Assembly (NCBI GenBank): GCA_009792885.1
Contig: WMCF01000178.1
Location: 124,001 to 188,000 of the forward strand
Reading direction: 5' to 3'
DNA from: Eremophila alpestris peregrina
Lineage: Eukaryota; Chordata; Aves; Passeriformes; Alaudidae
DNA length: 64,000 bases
Made by a program: the position numbers and the translations under genes. Under the pieces are notes generated by a model. It worked only from the letters and a program-made list of their open reading frames with translations. It searched no databases and had not been told where the DNA came from. Position 1 is the stretch's first letter; every line of letters begins with the position of its first letter. This document shows positions 45,201-57,900 of the stretch, piece by piece.

Positions 45201-48200
45201 TCCCTCCAGGCCCTTGTCCCTAGCTCTCTTGGAGCCCCTTTAGGCACTGGAAGGGGCTTTGAGGTCTCCCTGGAGCGTTCTCTGCTCTGGACTGAACAAC
45301 TCCTAGTCTCTCAGCTTTCCCTCCTAGGAGAGGTGCTCCAGCCCTCCAATCACTTTTGGCTTTGAATGCTGAGCCTCTAAAGATACCAACATTTTTGGCA
45401 TTAGGAACAATGAGATAACCCCAGGCTCTGCCATGAAAACCATCCCCCCCCGCCCAGTGAGCCCAGCAGAGCCCAGCAGTGCCCAGGATCTCAGGTGCAC
45501 CTACAAACCAGAAGATTAAGACAAAATCAAGCCCAAGACTCTGCCCCACTCCATCCCCTCAGCTCTGGTTACCTGGCGTGTCAGATAGCGGGAGAGGAAT
45601 GAAAGGATCAGGCACAGTCAGAAGAGGAGGGCTAGAGTCCAAACTCAGAATGTCTTTCGTTTTTTCAGCTGGTAGAGAAGAGGAAAGGAAAAGCCAGAGT
45701 GAACAGAGAAGAGGAAAGGAGAAAGCACAGAGCAAAACCCCAGCAGAGGCACAGCCCCAACTCTGGCCTGACACAACCACACACAGGCACATTCTGACCA
45801 AGTGTACTACTAAAAAGAAAAAAACCCCAAACAAAACTACTGTTGCCATGTAGTTCTCCAACACAGTTAAACCCACAGATCTCAGAACATTCCCTGGCAG
45901 GGAAGAACTGTTATCTGCCTTCACAACAGCACAAAAGGTGAAAGGCCTCACAAAGGACACACAGCCTGTGTGGGGCCTCTGTGTCTGCAATAAAAGCTGC
46001 AGCATCTTGCACCAGCCAGGCTAGGAGAGGCTCCTGTCTCTGAGGAAAAAAAGAGAAGGGCTGGAAGTGCCAGCCCAGCACCAAGACTTCCAAGATAGCT
46101 CCCTGTGCCAAACCCCAGGACAGGAAAGTCAAGGGGCACATTTTAAAGACAAACACTGCAAGAACTGACCATGGTACAGAAACCACAGAGCCCAGGGCAC
46201 ACAGATGCTCCTCCGGCTTTGCAGAAGGTGCTTGACAGCTCAACATGGAGCTGCTGATGCCCAGCATAATTCTCAAAAGCTGATGGAACACCACAAACTG
46301 CTCACAGCTGGACAAACTCAGAAAGCAATTCCCCAGGAGCACTCCTGTGTCAGGGACTTCAACTCCTTAATTCTCTGGTAAGATCCAACATATCAAGCTC
46401 AGTTGTAAGCTCCCTAAATCTCCTTTTATAAACAGAAATAAGCATCAATAGATTTGTCATTCCTTGCCCCACAAAGGATTCCTCAGCCTCTTCCCAGACT
46501 CCTCTCACCAAGAGTTGTTTTGCTTCTGTGGGGTGCATTTCACCAGGGGGAGGATCCCTGGCATTTGGGGCTCCTGGAAACACCACCTCTGTGCTTGGCA
46601 GGTCTGAGCTGCCCTCAGTGAGAACTGATGCTGAAGGATTAGAAATGAGCAGCAGTACTCACCAAAGGTTTTTGGCATTGAAGGGGCTGCTCGCAGCAAA
46701 ACCTTGGGACTAAAGGAGACACTAGACAAGGTCCCACAGGCAGAGGCTTCTGCAGAGAAACTCCTCAGATCAGCCAGGGGATCTGGAGCCACACAGCCCA
46801 GCAAGTGCAGAAATTATTGCCTTCATCACTTAACATGTCAATTATGAGACTGTGCTCTCCCCCAAGGACTTCCCCTGCTCACTCATCCCTGCTGTCCTCC
46901 TCACTCTGCAGCAGAGACATTGTTATCCCTGTTCATCTGCTCCTCCAAAAAGATCAGCAGGTCTCACCAACACCTCCAAGCCAGTTCCTTCACTGCACAT
47001 GACAGGTTTTACTCTTTGATATGAGCCCCGTGGAACTTCTACACACTAAGAAGCTTCCTTGGGAACTTAAGGGGCTCAGTTTCTTCCCTCACCACAAATC
47101 CCACCTTTGCCTCCACACGGTGTCCTGTCTCTGCCACCCAAGTGTGACAGGGGAATGCACTCTCTGTACATTCCCTCCTCTCCTGATGTGCCAACCGTGT
47201 TCCCTGCAGCTCTCAGTGCCAAGGCCCAGCTCAGTTTGTATCAGTTTTCCTTCCCTTTTTAAAGAGGTTCTGCCCAAGAGCTGTTATTCCACGCTGTTCA
47301 TGTTCACAGACTCACCTGGCCCAGCAGTGAAGGAAGAGCCACCAAACGCATCTGCCGGGGCTGAGGGCACAGCGGGCTGGAAACCCGGGATCAGGTTCTC
47401 TGTGGAACTGCCTGCCTTTTCTGGAGCTTTCCCTGGAATGCAGACCCAGAGTTAGGGAAAAACTGTTCTGAAAGTAGGATGCTTATCTATATTTTAGGAC
47501 ACTGTTCCAGTAAGTGATTTAAATCCCTTCCAGCAAATCCCAACTTGCAGATGAAGCAGAGTTTAAACTGCAGCTTCTGCAGGTACCCGAGCAGGGGCAC
47601 TGTCAAAGCAGCTGGTACCTCTGCCTTTGAGGCACCACTGAACTGCAAACAGAAAGAAACTGAAAGTATTTAGCCAGAGTCCCAACCCAAAAGCATCTCA
47701 AACCCATGGCATCTTCCCTTTCCAGAGCAGGCAGGTGTTAAAGCACCCCATGGACCTACCATCCCCCAGCTTTGCAAAGTCCTTGTTCAGCAGCTCCTCA
47801 GCTGTGAGCTTGGAGAAGTTGTCATCATCAAAGGGGTTCCATGTGGACAGGTCTGGAGGGTTGTAGACATTCTGCTGCGAGGTCCTTGGCGAGCCCGAGG
47901 GCGTGGTGGAAGCAGATCTGGATGTGACCATCCCAAACAAGAGCCATTAACCACTCATCTGAAATCCACAGGCCAGCACTATAAGCTGGTCCAAGCTACT
48001 ACATTCTAATGACCTCCCAATTAAAACATCCAGTGCAAGTTACTGCAGTCCCATTTTCAGAAGCCTGGGAGCATTGAGGCTGGGCACCTACATCTCAGCA
48101 TCCCACTGGGAACAGCAGTGCCCCTGGGAAGGCTTCTTGCCTGTAGACACTGTAAAAGTGACCTAGCAAATACATCTAGGGAATCAGAGCTCCATTAAGA

Positions 48201-51200
48201 TCTCCAAGACCATCAAGTCCAACCTTCAGGAAGTGCTGGTGTCAAGCAGTGAGAATGAAGTGCACCCCAGGACTGAAATGTCAGCCAGAGAAGGCCCTGA
48301 TCACCCAAAGCTTTTTGGGAGCTCAGACAACTCACAAGGACTTTGGGACAAATTCTCCAGCACCTCCTGCCAAGCCCTAAACTGAGGTCTTGAAGGCAAA
48401 GATTCACTCAGAGTTTTGCGTGTCCCTCCATGCAGAGCTTCACATGGAACACCTCCCAGAGCCTGACCCAGCCCTCGCCCCACACCCGCACGGGGGCCCT
48501 GGGCACGTACTTGGACTTGTTGAGGCTGGCCTCGGCAGCCGCGGCCTGCAGCAGCTGGGTGGATTTGCTGGCGGGCACGCCGAACACGGCGCTGTGGGTG
48601 ACATCGCTGAGGATGCGGCGGTGCCCCGCACGCTGTGCCTTGGGCGAGGACGGGGGCGTGAGCGAGCCCACCTTCTGCCCCTGCGCCGTGCCCTGAGCCT
48701 GCTGCTGCCTCACCTGAGCCTGAGCCTGCGCCTGCCAGGGGAGAAAAGCAGCGTCCTCAGTCAGAACGGCAGCCACTGGGAGAAAACAGCTCCTGCTGGA
48801 GCACCCAGCATTCCAGACTGGGGACGTCTGGAGGGGAAAAACCAGACAAACAAAGGAACCGTTGCGGGGGGAGTTTGCTGCTCTGCAGTATTTCAGGATT
48901 ACTGCACAGGCAGAAAGTCTCTTCCCTTTCTGTGGTGAAGTTCTGGAGGTAAAACCTCCATCAGGACTTGGCTCAAACCTGCTCAAGGTAGAGAGGCCGA
49001 GATGCAGAGCAGAGAAGGAAAGAACTCAGATCACAGTGCACAGGAGTCTTGTCACAGGGACACGGGGACACGGTGAAGGGCAGCACTGCCTTCAGCACCT
49101 AACGTGTGACTGGGGTCAAATGGCTAAAGAGGTGAACGTCTTGTGCAGAAATCTTGTGCAAAAAATCTTCCCCTTAGGGAAAGGGGAAAAAAAAAAAAAG
49201 AAAGCAAGGACCACAGGGGCAACATTTGTCATTAAAATGGGGAGGAGAAAACAAGGCACATTTGGTTTAGGTGTGAGCCAAGACAGCCCAGCTACAAATC
49301 CTGTGGAAACTGCAAAGGCTTTCCTCACACTGATTTTATTTTTCCATTGCCTTAGTCTTGTGTTACACTCACAAACCCATAAATACTTGAAATACAGTTT
49401 TGTAGTGATAAACAACAGCACCACTTGTGATTGCATGATTTTTCACGATCTGTCTGTCTGGGAGATATCACTGCTGGATTTAGAACAGGAAAACTGGAAT
49501 ACAAGGAGGAGCAAGATGTGCATGTTGCCTCCCCGACCTGGGCACTACCTCCCTGTTCCCAGGCCTTTTCCAGCCAAGATGAAGGGCTTGGAAAGACCTA
49601 AGAAGGCAGTAGGAGAGAGTTGCCCAGTGTGGTGCTGAACCCTGGTGACAGAAGGCTAACAATGGGGAGCTGTCCTGCTTTTCTTCTGGCATTCCAGCAC
49701 ACACACTGCAGAGAGGCAGAGCGCCCTGCCTGCTCCCCATGCACCCACCTCCCTATGTAGGCCACTGCAGAACAGGACCTTTGGCACTGAGAGATAAAAG
49801 GGCAGCACCGAAATCACCACAGGAATGAAGGCAGAGCTTATTAAGCTGGAATCTCCCAACGTGAAAAGGTTTTGAGAGGTCCTGGCTAGGTGTCTTCTGC
49901 TCAGAGACACCGCTCTGCAGAGACTGGGCTTCACTACCATTTTTAAAATGAGCCAACCACTGTTTTTCCCTCCTGACTGCTGCAGGAGGAGGAAAAAGTC
50001 CAGATGTGTCCATTCTTATCAGCCTACCAGGGGAATAAGGCTAATTTTCAAGCTAGCTGATTTAATAAAATTAAGACTGTTCTTGTGCTAGCAAATCACA
50101 GCAAAGCTCTTGATTCAACGTTCCATTTGAGGCATTTCTGCCCTAAAAGGAACAGGGTAATAATGGGCATCACTCAAAACCTGTCTGCACATACTGAAAA
50201 ATCTCCCACCAACTTCAACAAACTGACCTGCCCCAGGTCATTCACCAGAACAGGAACAAGACCACAACAGCTCTGAGTGTGTCCCCCATGCAAACCAGGG
50301 CTGGAAATACAACAGGAAACGGGTATGGCAGAGAGCAGAACAAACAGTTGTCCCAGCACTGCTCAGTTCATGGATTATGGAGTTTATTAGTCAAATGAAC
50401 TCCTGATGGCATTTCCAAGGAAACAAGGAGAGAGGAGTTAACTGACAGCTCACAACAAGGCAGCATAAAGTGACCCTTAGCCTGGACTCCAAAGCAATTG
50501 TGTACCTCCAAAATAATGGCATCATGGAATGGTTTGGGGTGAAAGGAAACTTAAAGGTCACCTAGTTCCACCCTGTGCCACGGGCGGGGATGCCACTCAC
50601 CCGTCCAGCGCAGCCCTGAACACTTCCAGGGTTGTCATCAGACACTGCTCACTGGCACACCTGCAGCCAGGTACAGCACAAACACTGGCAGCCTCCTCTG
50701 CCTGGTGCCCAGGATTACTTCTAGCACACAGCCAGAGCTAGAGACACCCATCTGAGCTCCCAAAGCCAGGGAAGAGCAGATGGGATTGCCCAGAAATGGA
50801 AGCATAGCTTCCTCCCACAGCCCTGCAGAGCACTTTGGCCCCCTGGCAAAGCTCCCTGCCCCTCCCTGTGGGCAGATGCCTGTTCCTCTGCATTTGGACA
50901 TATTTGCCATGAAGCAAAGAGCATTTATTTTAGGTGCACATTGAGATGATAAGTAAAGTGATTGATTTATTTATTTTTAGATATGGTGCTTTCAAAAGTC
51001 TCCTTTGAAAAGTCTCCTTCCCACTATATTTATTAAAAAGTTAACCCAATGCTAGGAACAACCAGGAAGCTGTTTGTGCCTTCCTCTGAGTATCAGGCAA
51101 AAGTTTTCCAAACAAGCAGCAACATAAATTAGTTCTGGTGCCTGGTGCCCATCCTGCTATGTTAAGTACAAATAATGTTTCAGAGAGTTTCTCACATGTC

Positions 51201-51914
51201 TTCTATGGCAATGTGACAGGGGACGGAGAGAAGCTGCATTAAGCAGCTACTTAGATCTCATCTGCTTTCTACTCATCCATTACTCATCTCTTTTCTGTGG
51301 ACCCAGTGCACAATTCCAGAGTCCAGCATCCTGCTGGAATGACAAATCCAAACAACTGCACATCTTTGAGGCAGCAAGGTCAGCACTGACATCTGCGACT
51401 CAGTAGTAACTGCATTATTACCAATCAGGCCCCAGAATCATGGAATTGGTTGGAAAAGGCCTCTAAGGTCATCAAATCCCAGCATTTCCCCAGATCTACC
51501 AAGGCCACCACTACCCCATGTCTCCAAGTGCCACATCCAGATATCTGTTAAATCCCCCAGGAATGGGGACTCCACCACTGCCCTGGACAGCTGTGCCAGG
51601 GCTGAACAACTCTTGGGTGAAGAAATTTTCCTAATATCCAACCCAAACCTCCCCTGGCATCTGTAATCTGGGCTCTGTGGGTCTGAAAAGCCAGCTGAGG
51701 TGTCCCCAGCACACAGGAGCTGGCAGAGGAGCATTTGTAGCCCAAGTCCCAGTGGTTCATCCCTTTCCCCAAGGTCTCACCCCCTGCTCCTGTGGCTGCG
51801 CCGGCGGTGCCGTGCTGGGCTGGGCCTGGGGCTGTGTCGGTGCCAGGGGCTGCTGCTTCTGCTGAGCTGCTGCTGCTGTGGTCTTCTGCTGCATAGCTGC
51901 CTGCTGGGCCATCA

Positions 51915-51965
<51 letters not shown>

Positions 51966-54900
51966 AGTAGTTCTGCATCAGCTGCTGCTGCACGGGTGCT
52001 CCTTGCTGCATCACTGGGAACTGGGAAACAACTACTGGTTGAGAGGTTTGAGGTGTGGTAGACCTAAACCAAATCTTGCTAGAGGACTGAGGATGCACTG
52101 GAAAATGCCTAAAAGCTGCACCCATTCCCCCCAAAAAGAACAGGAAATTTGCCATAAACACAAGGCTACAACACTGCAAACAGAGATGTGATGAACCCAA
52201 CGCGCACCCACCTGCTGTGCCTGCATCATCTGCTGCTGCTGCTGCTGGAAGTAGGCAGCCTGCTGTTGTTGTTGTTGCTGCTGCTGCTGCTGCTGCAGGA
52301 GCTGCTGCTTCAGGAAAAGCTGCTGCTGATGCTGAGGGGTGGCCTGGGGCTGTGTCGAGGGGACCTGGGTCTGTGCCTGGGGTGCTGCTGCCGGCTTGGC
52401 CTGGGGCTGGGCTGGAGGCTGCTGAGGGGCTGCTTTTGGCTGAGGGGTGCTGGCAGAGTGTGAGGGCTGGGAACTGCCCAGGGCAGCCGGGCCTGCAACT
52501 GGGAAAGGAACCCAAACCCAATGTTAGGTCACTGCCCTGAGGCACACAGGGGTGCAGGGACCACGCAGACACGTTGCTCACCCTGTGGCTGAATGGCTGC
52601 CTGGGCTGTGGCTCTCTTCCTGGGTGTCAGGGCTGGCTGGATAGGCAGAATTCCAGGGTTGGGCTGGGTCTGTCCTGCTTTAGGTCTCTGGCGGGGTGCT
52701 ATGGACGTTTCTGTTGTAGGGATGGGATCTGTGAGCCTGTTAAGGAAGGAAGAGAAGGAAGGGCAGTGAGCACAGCCTGTGAGTTGGGCAGCTGGTGCAC
52801 AGAGCACACAGCAGGGTTAAACACTTACCCACGCTTCAGCTGGGTGTGACTGACAAAGGTGAAACACTCATGGGCAGCCAGACACACCAAGCACAGTAAA
52901 ACCTTCTGGATGTATTCACAACAATTAATCCAACACTATCGTTCTGACTTCTCTGCCAATCGTGGCATCTTCTCCTGGTGGACAGCTGGGACTTGTCAAA
53001 ACCACTCAACTTATTTCCAACTATTTCCTACAACATATTGCTTGAAACCACTCAGACTTCTGAATGAGCACATGAAGGACACAAATCAGCTCATGAGCAG
53101 CTGGTACCTTTGGGCAGAGTTGTCTAAACTGCCATCTTTAGATGTACTTTAACTTTGGTACAGCCACCCCTGAATCAGGTCATAGAACTCTTCTGATCTC
53201 TGCTCAGTGTTTACTGAGCTCCAAAAATGCACAGCAAGAGAGAGCAGTCATCCCCCCAGCCTTCTGTGAACACTGTTGTTTGTAGATACCAAATTGTTCT
53301 TGATAACTAATGAACCTGATATCAGATTGTAAACTAATATAAACTAATGGGAGAATAACTGTTCTCAGTCACCATTTGGCAACTGAAGTCCCCAAGGAAG
53401 CAGCTAAATACATCTTTGCTAATAAACTCCAGAGACAACAGGTAACAAAAGAGGGAGTAACAGGCAGCTGGGGTTACCTGGCCTTTGGTTGACTCTTCTT
53501 TGCAGCAGCTTCACTTGCTTTGACTGGGTCTGGGAGTTTAGCAGGGATTGGAGAGTTCTGCAGATCCCAAAAACACTCAATTTGGTATTTTGAGGGCAGA
53601 AAACAGAGTCAGAAATAATGTGCAAAAACATCACAAAAAAAAAACCAGGGAGAGCTGGGGATTCCCAAAGCAATTACTCCTCATGCTGGACACATAACAG
53701 ACACCACAAGGTTCATGTCATGGGGAGAGAGGAGTTTGGGAGAGCCTTTACAAAGGAAGAAAAAAGGGCTCAGCTTTTTGACCACTGAAAATGGAATATG
53801 AACATAACCAGGAGACAGTAGTAAGAAAATTTATTGATGATGCTATAAAAACACAGATATAATAGAACCTGAACTCTCTCTCATTCATATAGACCATAAA
53901 TAATCACCCGAACATGGGGAAAAACCCAAAGTTTCTATTTATGTAGAAACAACAAAATAAAATGTCTGTCACAGGTGTCCATAACAACATAAGAAAATAA
54001 TTGTCAACTCCATTTTTCAGCAGCAGTCTCCAAAGACATACTAAGAAGAGGCAGATGGTTGTGTAAGTTCAAATGCCAAGTCCCAGCAAACAGGCCCAGA
54101 ACTGCTGTGTTCAAACCAAAGTGCAGGCCAAATTACACATGCTAGGATGAGTGTGCCTGGAAATCAAATTGATTTCCCAAGCATGGCTTAATTTTCCATG
54201 TTCACACGCACAAGATCTCTTGGTTGGCCTCACACTGGTGATTGGGTGAGGAGGTAAATCAGGGACAAACAGAAGTAACATGAGAAACCCTGATTTCTGA
54301 CCCAAAAAAATCCAAACCAAACTGTGCTGTCATAAACAAACAAGACCCTCCTAATTACAGAACTGGGGAACAAGCAATGGAAGAGAGCCAAATGCTCAGT
54401 ATTCAGCAACTGCCTCCCCAGCCCGTTCCAGAGCCCCCCTCAGGCCACTCCTCTGCTCACCTGGACATTCTGCACTGGGCAGTCCTTCTTGGCCAGTTTG
54501 AATGCAAAGTAGGAGACCTGATAAATGTCAGGTCTCTTATCAGGGTCTGGCTCAAGCATGTACCCTTGAAGAGACAGAGATGCTGAGATCAGAGCAACAG
54601 GACACACAGAAGAAAGGAAGCCAGCTGTGGCAGCACATTCAGACTTGATACAACAAGGGACTTTGTGCTGAGGGTGGGGAGGCCCTGGCTCTGGGTGCCC
54701 AGAGCAGCTGTGGCTGCCCCTGGATCCCTGGAAGTGTCCAAGGCCAGGTTGGATGGGGCTTGGAGCAGCCTGGGATGGTGGAAGGTGCCCCTGCCCATGG
54801 CAGGGGTGGCACTGGACGGGCTTTAAAGTCCCTCCAACCCAACCAATTCCATGACTCCACATTTGGTACAGCCAGGTGCTAACAGGGTGTCCTGTCTCCC

Positions 54901-57900
54901 TCAAAGCACATGGTCAGTGCAGGCTCAGCAGGACTGAGTTAACCTGGGCTCAACTGGGAACAGGGCAGGACAGTCAGGATGGACCAGGACAGATCTTCCA
55001 ACAGAGCTGGGACCTGCAGCTGGTACCAAAGCCTCAGAGGCAAGGAGGGGAAATGCTGCCTGGCCAGGGAACAGCAGTTGGGTGGGACTGGGCACTTCCA
55101 AGTGAACCCACAGGAAAAGGGATTGATCCAGCCCTGGAGTGCCAGCAGGGCAGGGAGACAGGACAGCCACAGGCACCACTGCAGATACCCCCACATCACC
55201 AAAGAAAATACCAGTCTGCTCTGCAAACACATCCAACTCGGTGTGAGTCAAGACTGTGGCTAGGGAAAGGAAAAAAATCAAAAGCTGTGCTGGAAACAAG
55301 AGAGCTGCCCCAGCTTTGCCAAGAGTAGTGCATTGTACACTTAATTACACATTCACTCTTTTCAGTGGGATATTTATAAATCATTTCAGTTCTGTTTCCC
55401 AGTTCACAGAAGATGAATTCTTATCACTAGCCTAAGTCACTGTGGTCTTTTCAGTCCCTTATCCAAACAGATTTATTACTGCAGAAATATGTTTCTGCAT
55501 AAATAGGCTTATTGTGCATGTTTCTGTAGGACTCAAACCAAGCGGTTGTCTGTTGCCTTTCCACAGAGCTCACTCCAGCCTGGCCAAACAGAAATCTTTT
55601 TGTCATGACTGTCTCTCCAAGAGTGATCTCCTAAACGAGTAAAAGATCACTTTAACCACCTCTGTGTGCAAGCAAGCCTCTGAAAAGGAGAGAAAAACTC
55701 ATGGTTTTAGTGTAGGGACAGGGGCTGTAAGAGCAAACCCCCTGTGCTGTTTTTCAGACCTGTGGCCCTTCAGACACTCACGGATGAGGCAGTGCATGTC
55801 CTGGGAGTGCCGGGAGTTGTCTGGAATGGTGAAGTTGCCATCACAAATGGCTACCTGGCTCTCCCCAAAGGGCAAGGTGAAGTAGCACAGCTTGTACAGC
55901 AAACAGCCCAGAGCCTGCAGAGAGAGAACAGGGCAAGGATTCACCAAACTGAGCCCAGCAGGGCACATCACAGCTCTGGCAGCATGGCAGGGAGCAGGGG
56001 GGTCCTGCTGATGTCAGACCTGCCCCAACACTTTGTGAGGGGCCTGAGACAGGCACAGCTGCAGGGGAAGATGAACACATGCAGAGCTCTCCCTCGTTAG
56101 ATGATGTGGGGGCTTGCTCATCATCACACTCCCCACAGTTCCACAGAGCGTGACCCTTTGTGTCACTGAACAGGTAAAGCCTTTCTGCTACTCACTGAGA
56201 GGAAAGAGCATAGTAATAGCACAAATAAATGGCAACCATCATCATTAATACATCCCTTCTGACAAAGAGAAACCCAAACTGTTTCCAAGATTAAGTTCAA
56301 GCAACCTTTCAACTGCTATAAATAAATGCCAGGGAAGTACAGCTCATTCTGCAGGCTGCCAGTCCTACCACCTCTTACTGTCATGCTGCTTTTGGCAGCA
56401 AGAACCATCACCTATTGCAAAAGAAAACAGTTTTTGCACAAAGAGCTAATTATGAAACACTCCCACCATCTCAGAGGGAGGAGCAGGAAACATTTCCTAA
56501 TCCTAAGAAACTCGCCATCAGCTCATCTCTTTGGTCACAGGATTTCACAATGAAATTGCACTCTGGCCTAAAAAACCCTCAATAAGATTTAAGGGAAAGG
56601 GAGGTTTCCAGCAGGACAAGGACTGCAATAGGCCTGGAAGCTAAGGCCCCACTGTGCTCACCACCATACACTGCTATGGACATGCTCCAAGTGTCACTGG
56701 AACAGAACTCCTGCCATGCCAGGAAGAGCAGAGCCTTTGGATCTCCTCCATTCCACACTATCACAGGAAGGAGTGCAAATCCTGGTTCTCCTATGACTGC
56801 CTTTGAGGCCCTGTCCTTTCCCGCTGTCACAGCTGTGACCTCCCCTCTCCTCTCCAGACCAATGACCCTGCACAGTGCAGGGCTGATCCCACAGCCCCCT
56901 GGTTAAACCTGCTCCCACAGGAGCTGCTGCTTCCCCAGCGCCAGGCAAGCTCACTGAGGGGACCTCCAGCAGATATCACACCAGCAATTATCCCTCTTGT
57001 AGATTCAACATACATCAAAACTCTTTTTCTGCTTCTACCATGTTACCTCCTAGCTCAGGGCTCCAAAAAAAACCACAAAACATGCTCCCAGTTAGCATTT
57101 TAAACACTTTTAAACACGTGTGCTGAATTGCCACTCCAAACTACGCTCTAAACAGCACAGACTCTTTCTCACCTCTGTCCCACCAAAGGAGCCTTCCCCA
57201 CCTGACAAGGTTAACCAGGAATGGATTCCACCATTTTGTTCTCACCATGAAGGAAGAGCATGGCAGGATTGCCCTGATCATCAGAAACAGTGCAGAAGTT
57301 TGGCCAGTTTGACAACTCAGCCCTGTGTTATACAAGATCAGCACACTGCTGCTGCTGGGGGCAGGGCCATTTTCTCAATTCTGACCAGAACTTTATTCTG
57401 CATACTAACAACCTAGCCCAGGCACAATGAGCCACAATACCCTGAATTTTGTGGTTTAACTCTTAAGATATGAAATCACGTTTGCCCTATTCAACCCTGG
57501 AGTTCCACCCATCTCTAAATTCAAACCACACAGGAGGAGTACACCCATCTGCTACAACGGCCCCCCTCCTCAGCAGGAACTCATCAGACACATCATCAGA
57601 GGAATTCTTCATTCAGAAATTGTCCAGGCTCTCAGAAAATGAGGCCAGCCCCGTTTCCCTGCCATGGCACTGAAAGCAGCCTGGCTGGATGATGCCCAGT
57701 GGTTTCCATACATACCCAAATGTCTGCTTTCGTAGTGATGAGTTTGCCGCTGTACAGGTTCACCATCTCTGGTGCTCTGTAGGACAACGTTGTGTACCTG
57801 CAGGGGAAAGTGCATCAGGGAGCTCAAAAGGGGTATATCAGGTATGTCATATTCCCAAATAATTCAAAATTCCCTCTTTCCCTATTCATTATAAGGAAAG

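Larger units (their letters stand above)
38104..45572 (-). other. AAK1: Large AAK1 intron (7.5 kb)
   Basis: It contains CR1 pieces at both ends and a 786-bp open frame at 43664-44449 that I do not credit as a gene. No AAK1-frame exon was found in it. Confidence 0.7.
48732..51780 (-). other. AAK1: AAK1 intron (3.0 kb)
   Basis: It contains two CR1 fragments (50519-50640 and 51430-51662). No further exon is recognised. Confidence 0.7.

Noticed and set aside
51901..51964. CRISPR-like or regulatory repeat
   Set aside because: It is a coding CAG tract in a vertebrate gene; there are no spacers.
52021..52080. Earlier acceptors (TTTAG or CTCTAG) for the Gln-rich AAK1 exon
   Set aside because: They would enter in phase 1, while the previous exon leaves in phase 0. 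The TTTCCCAG acceptor keeps the frame.
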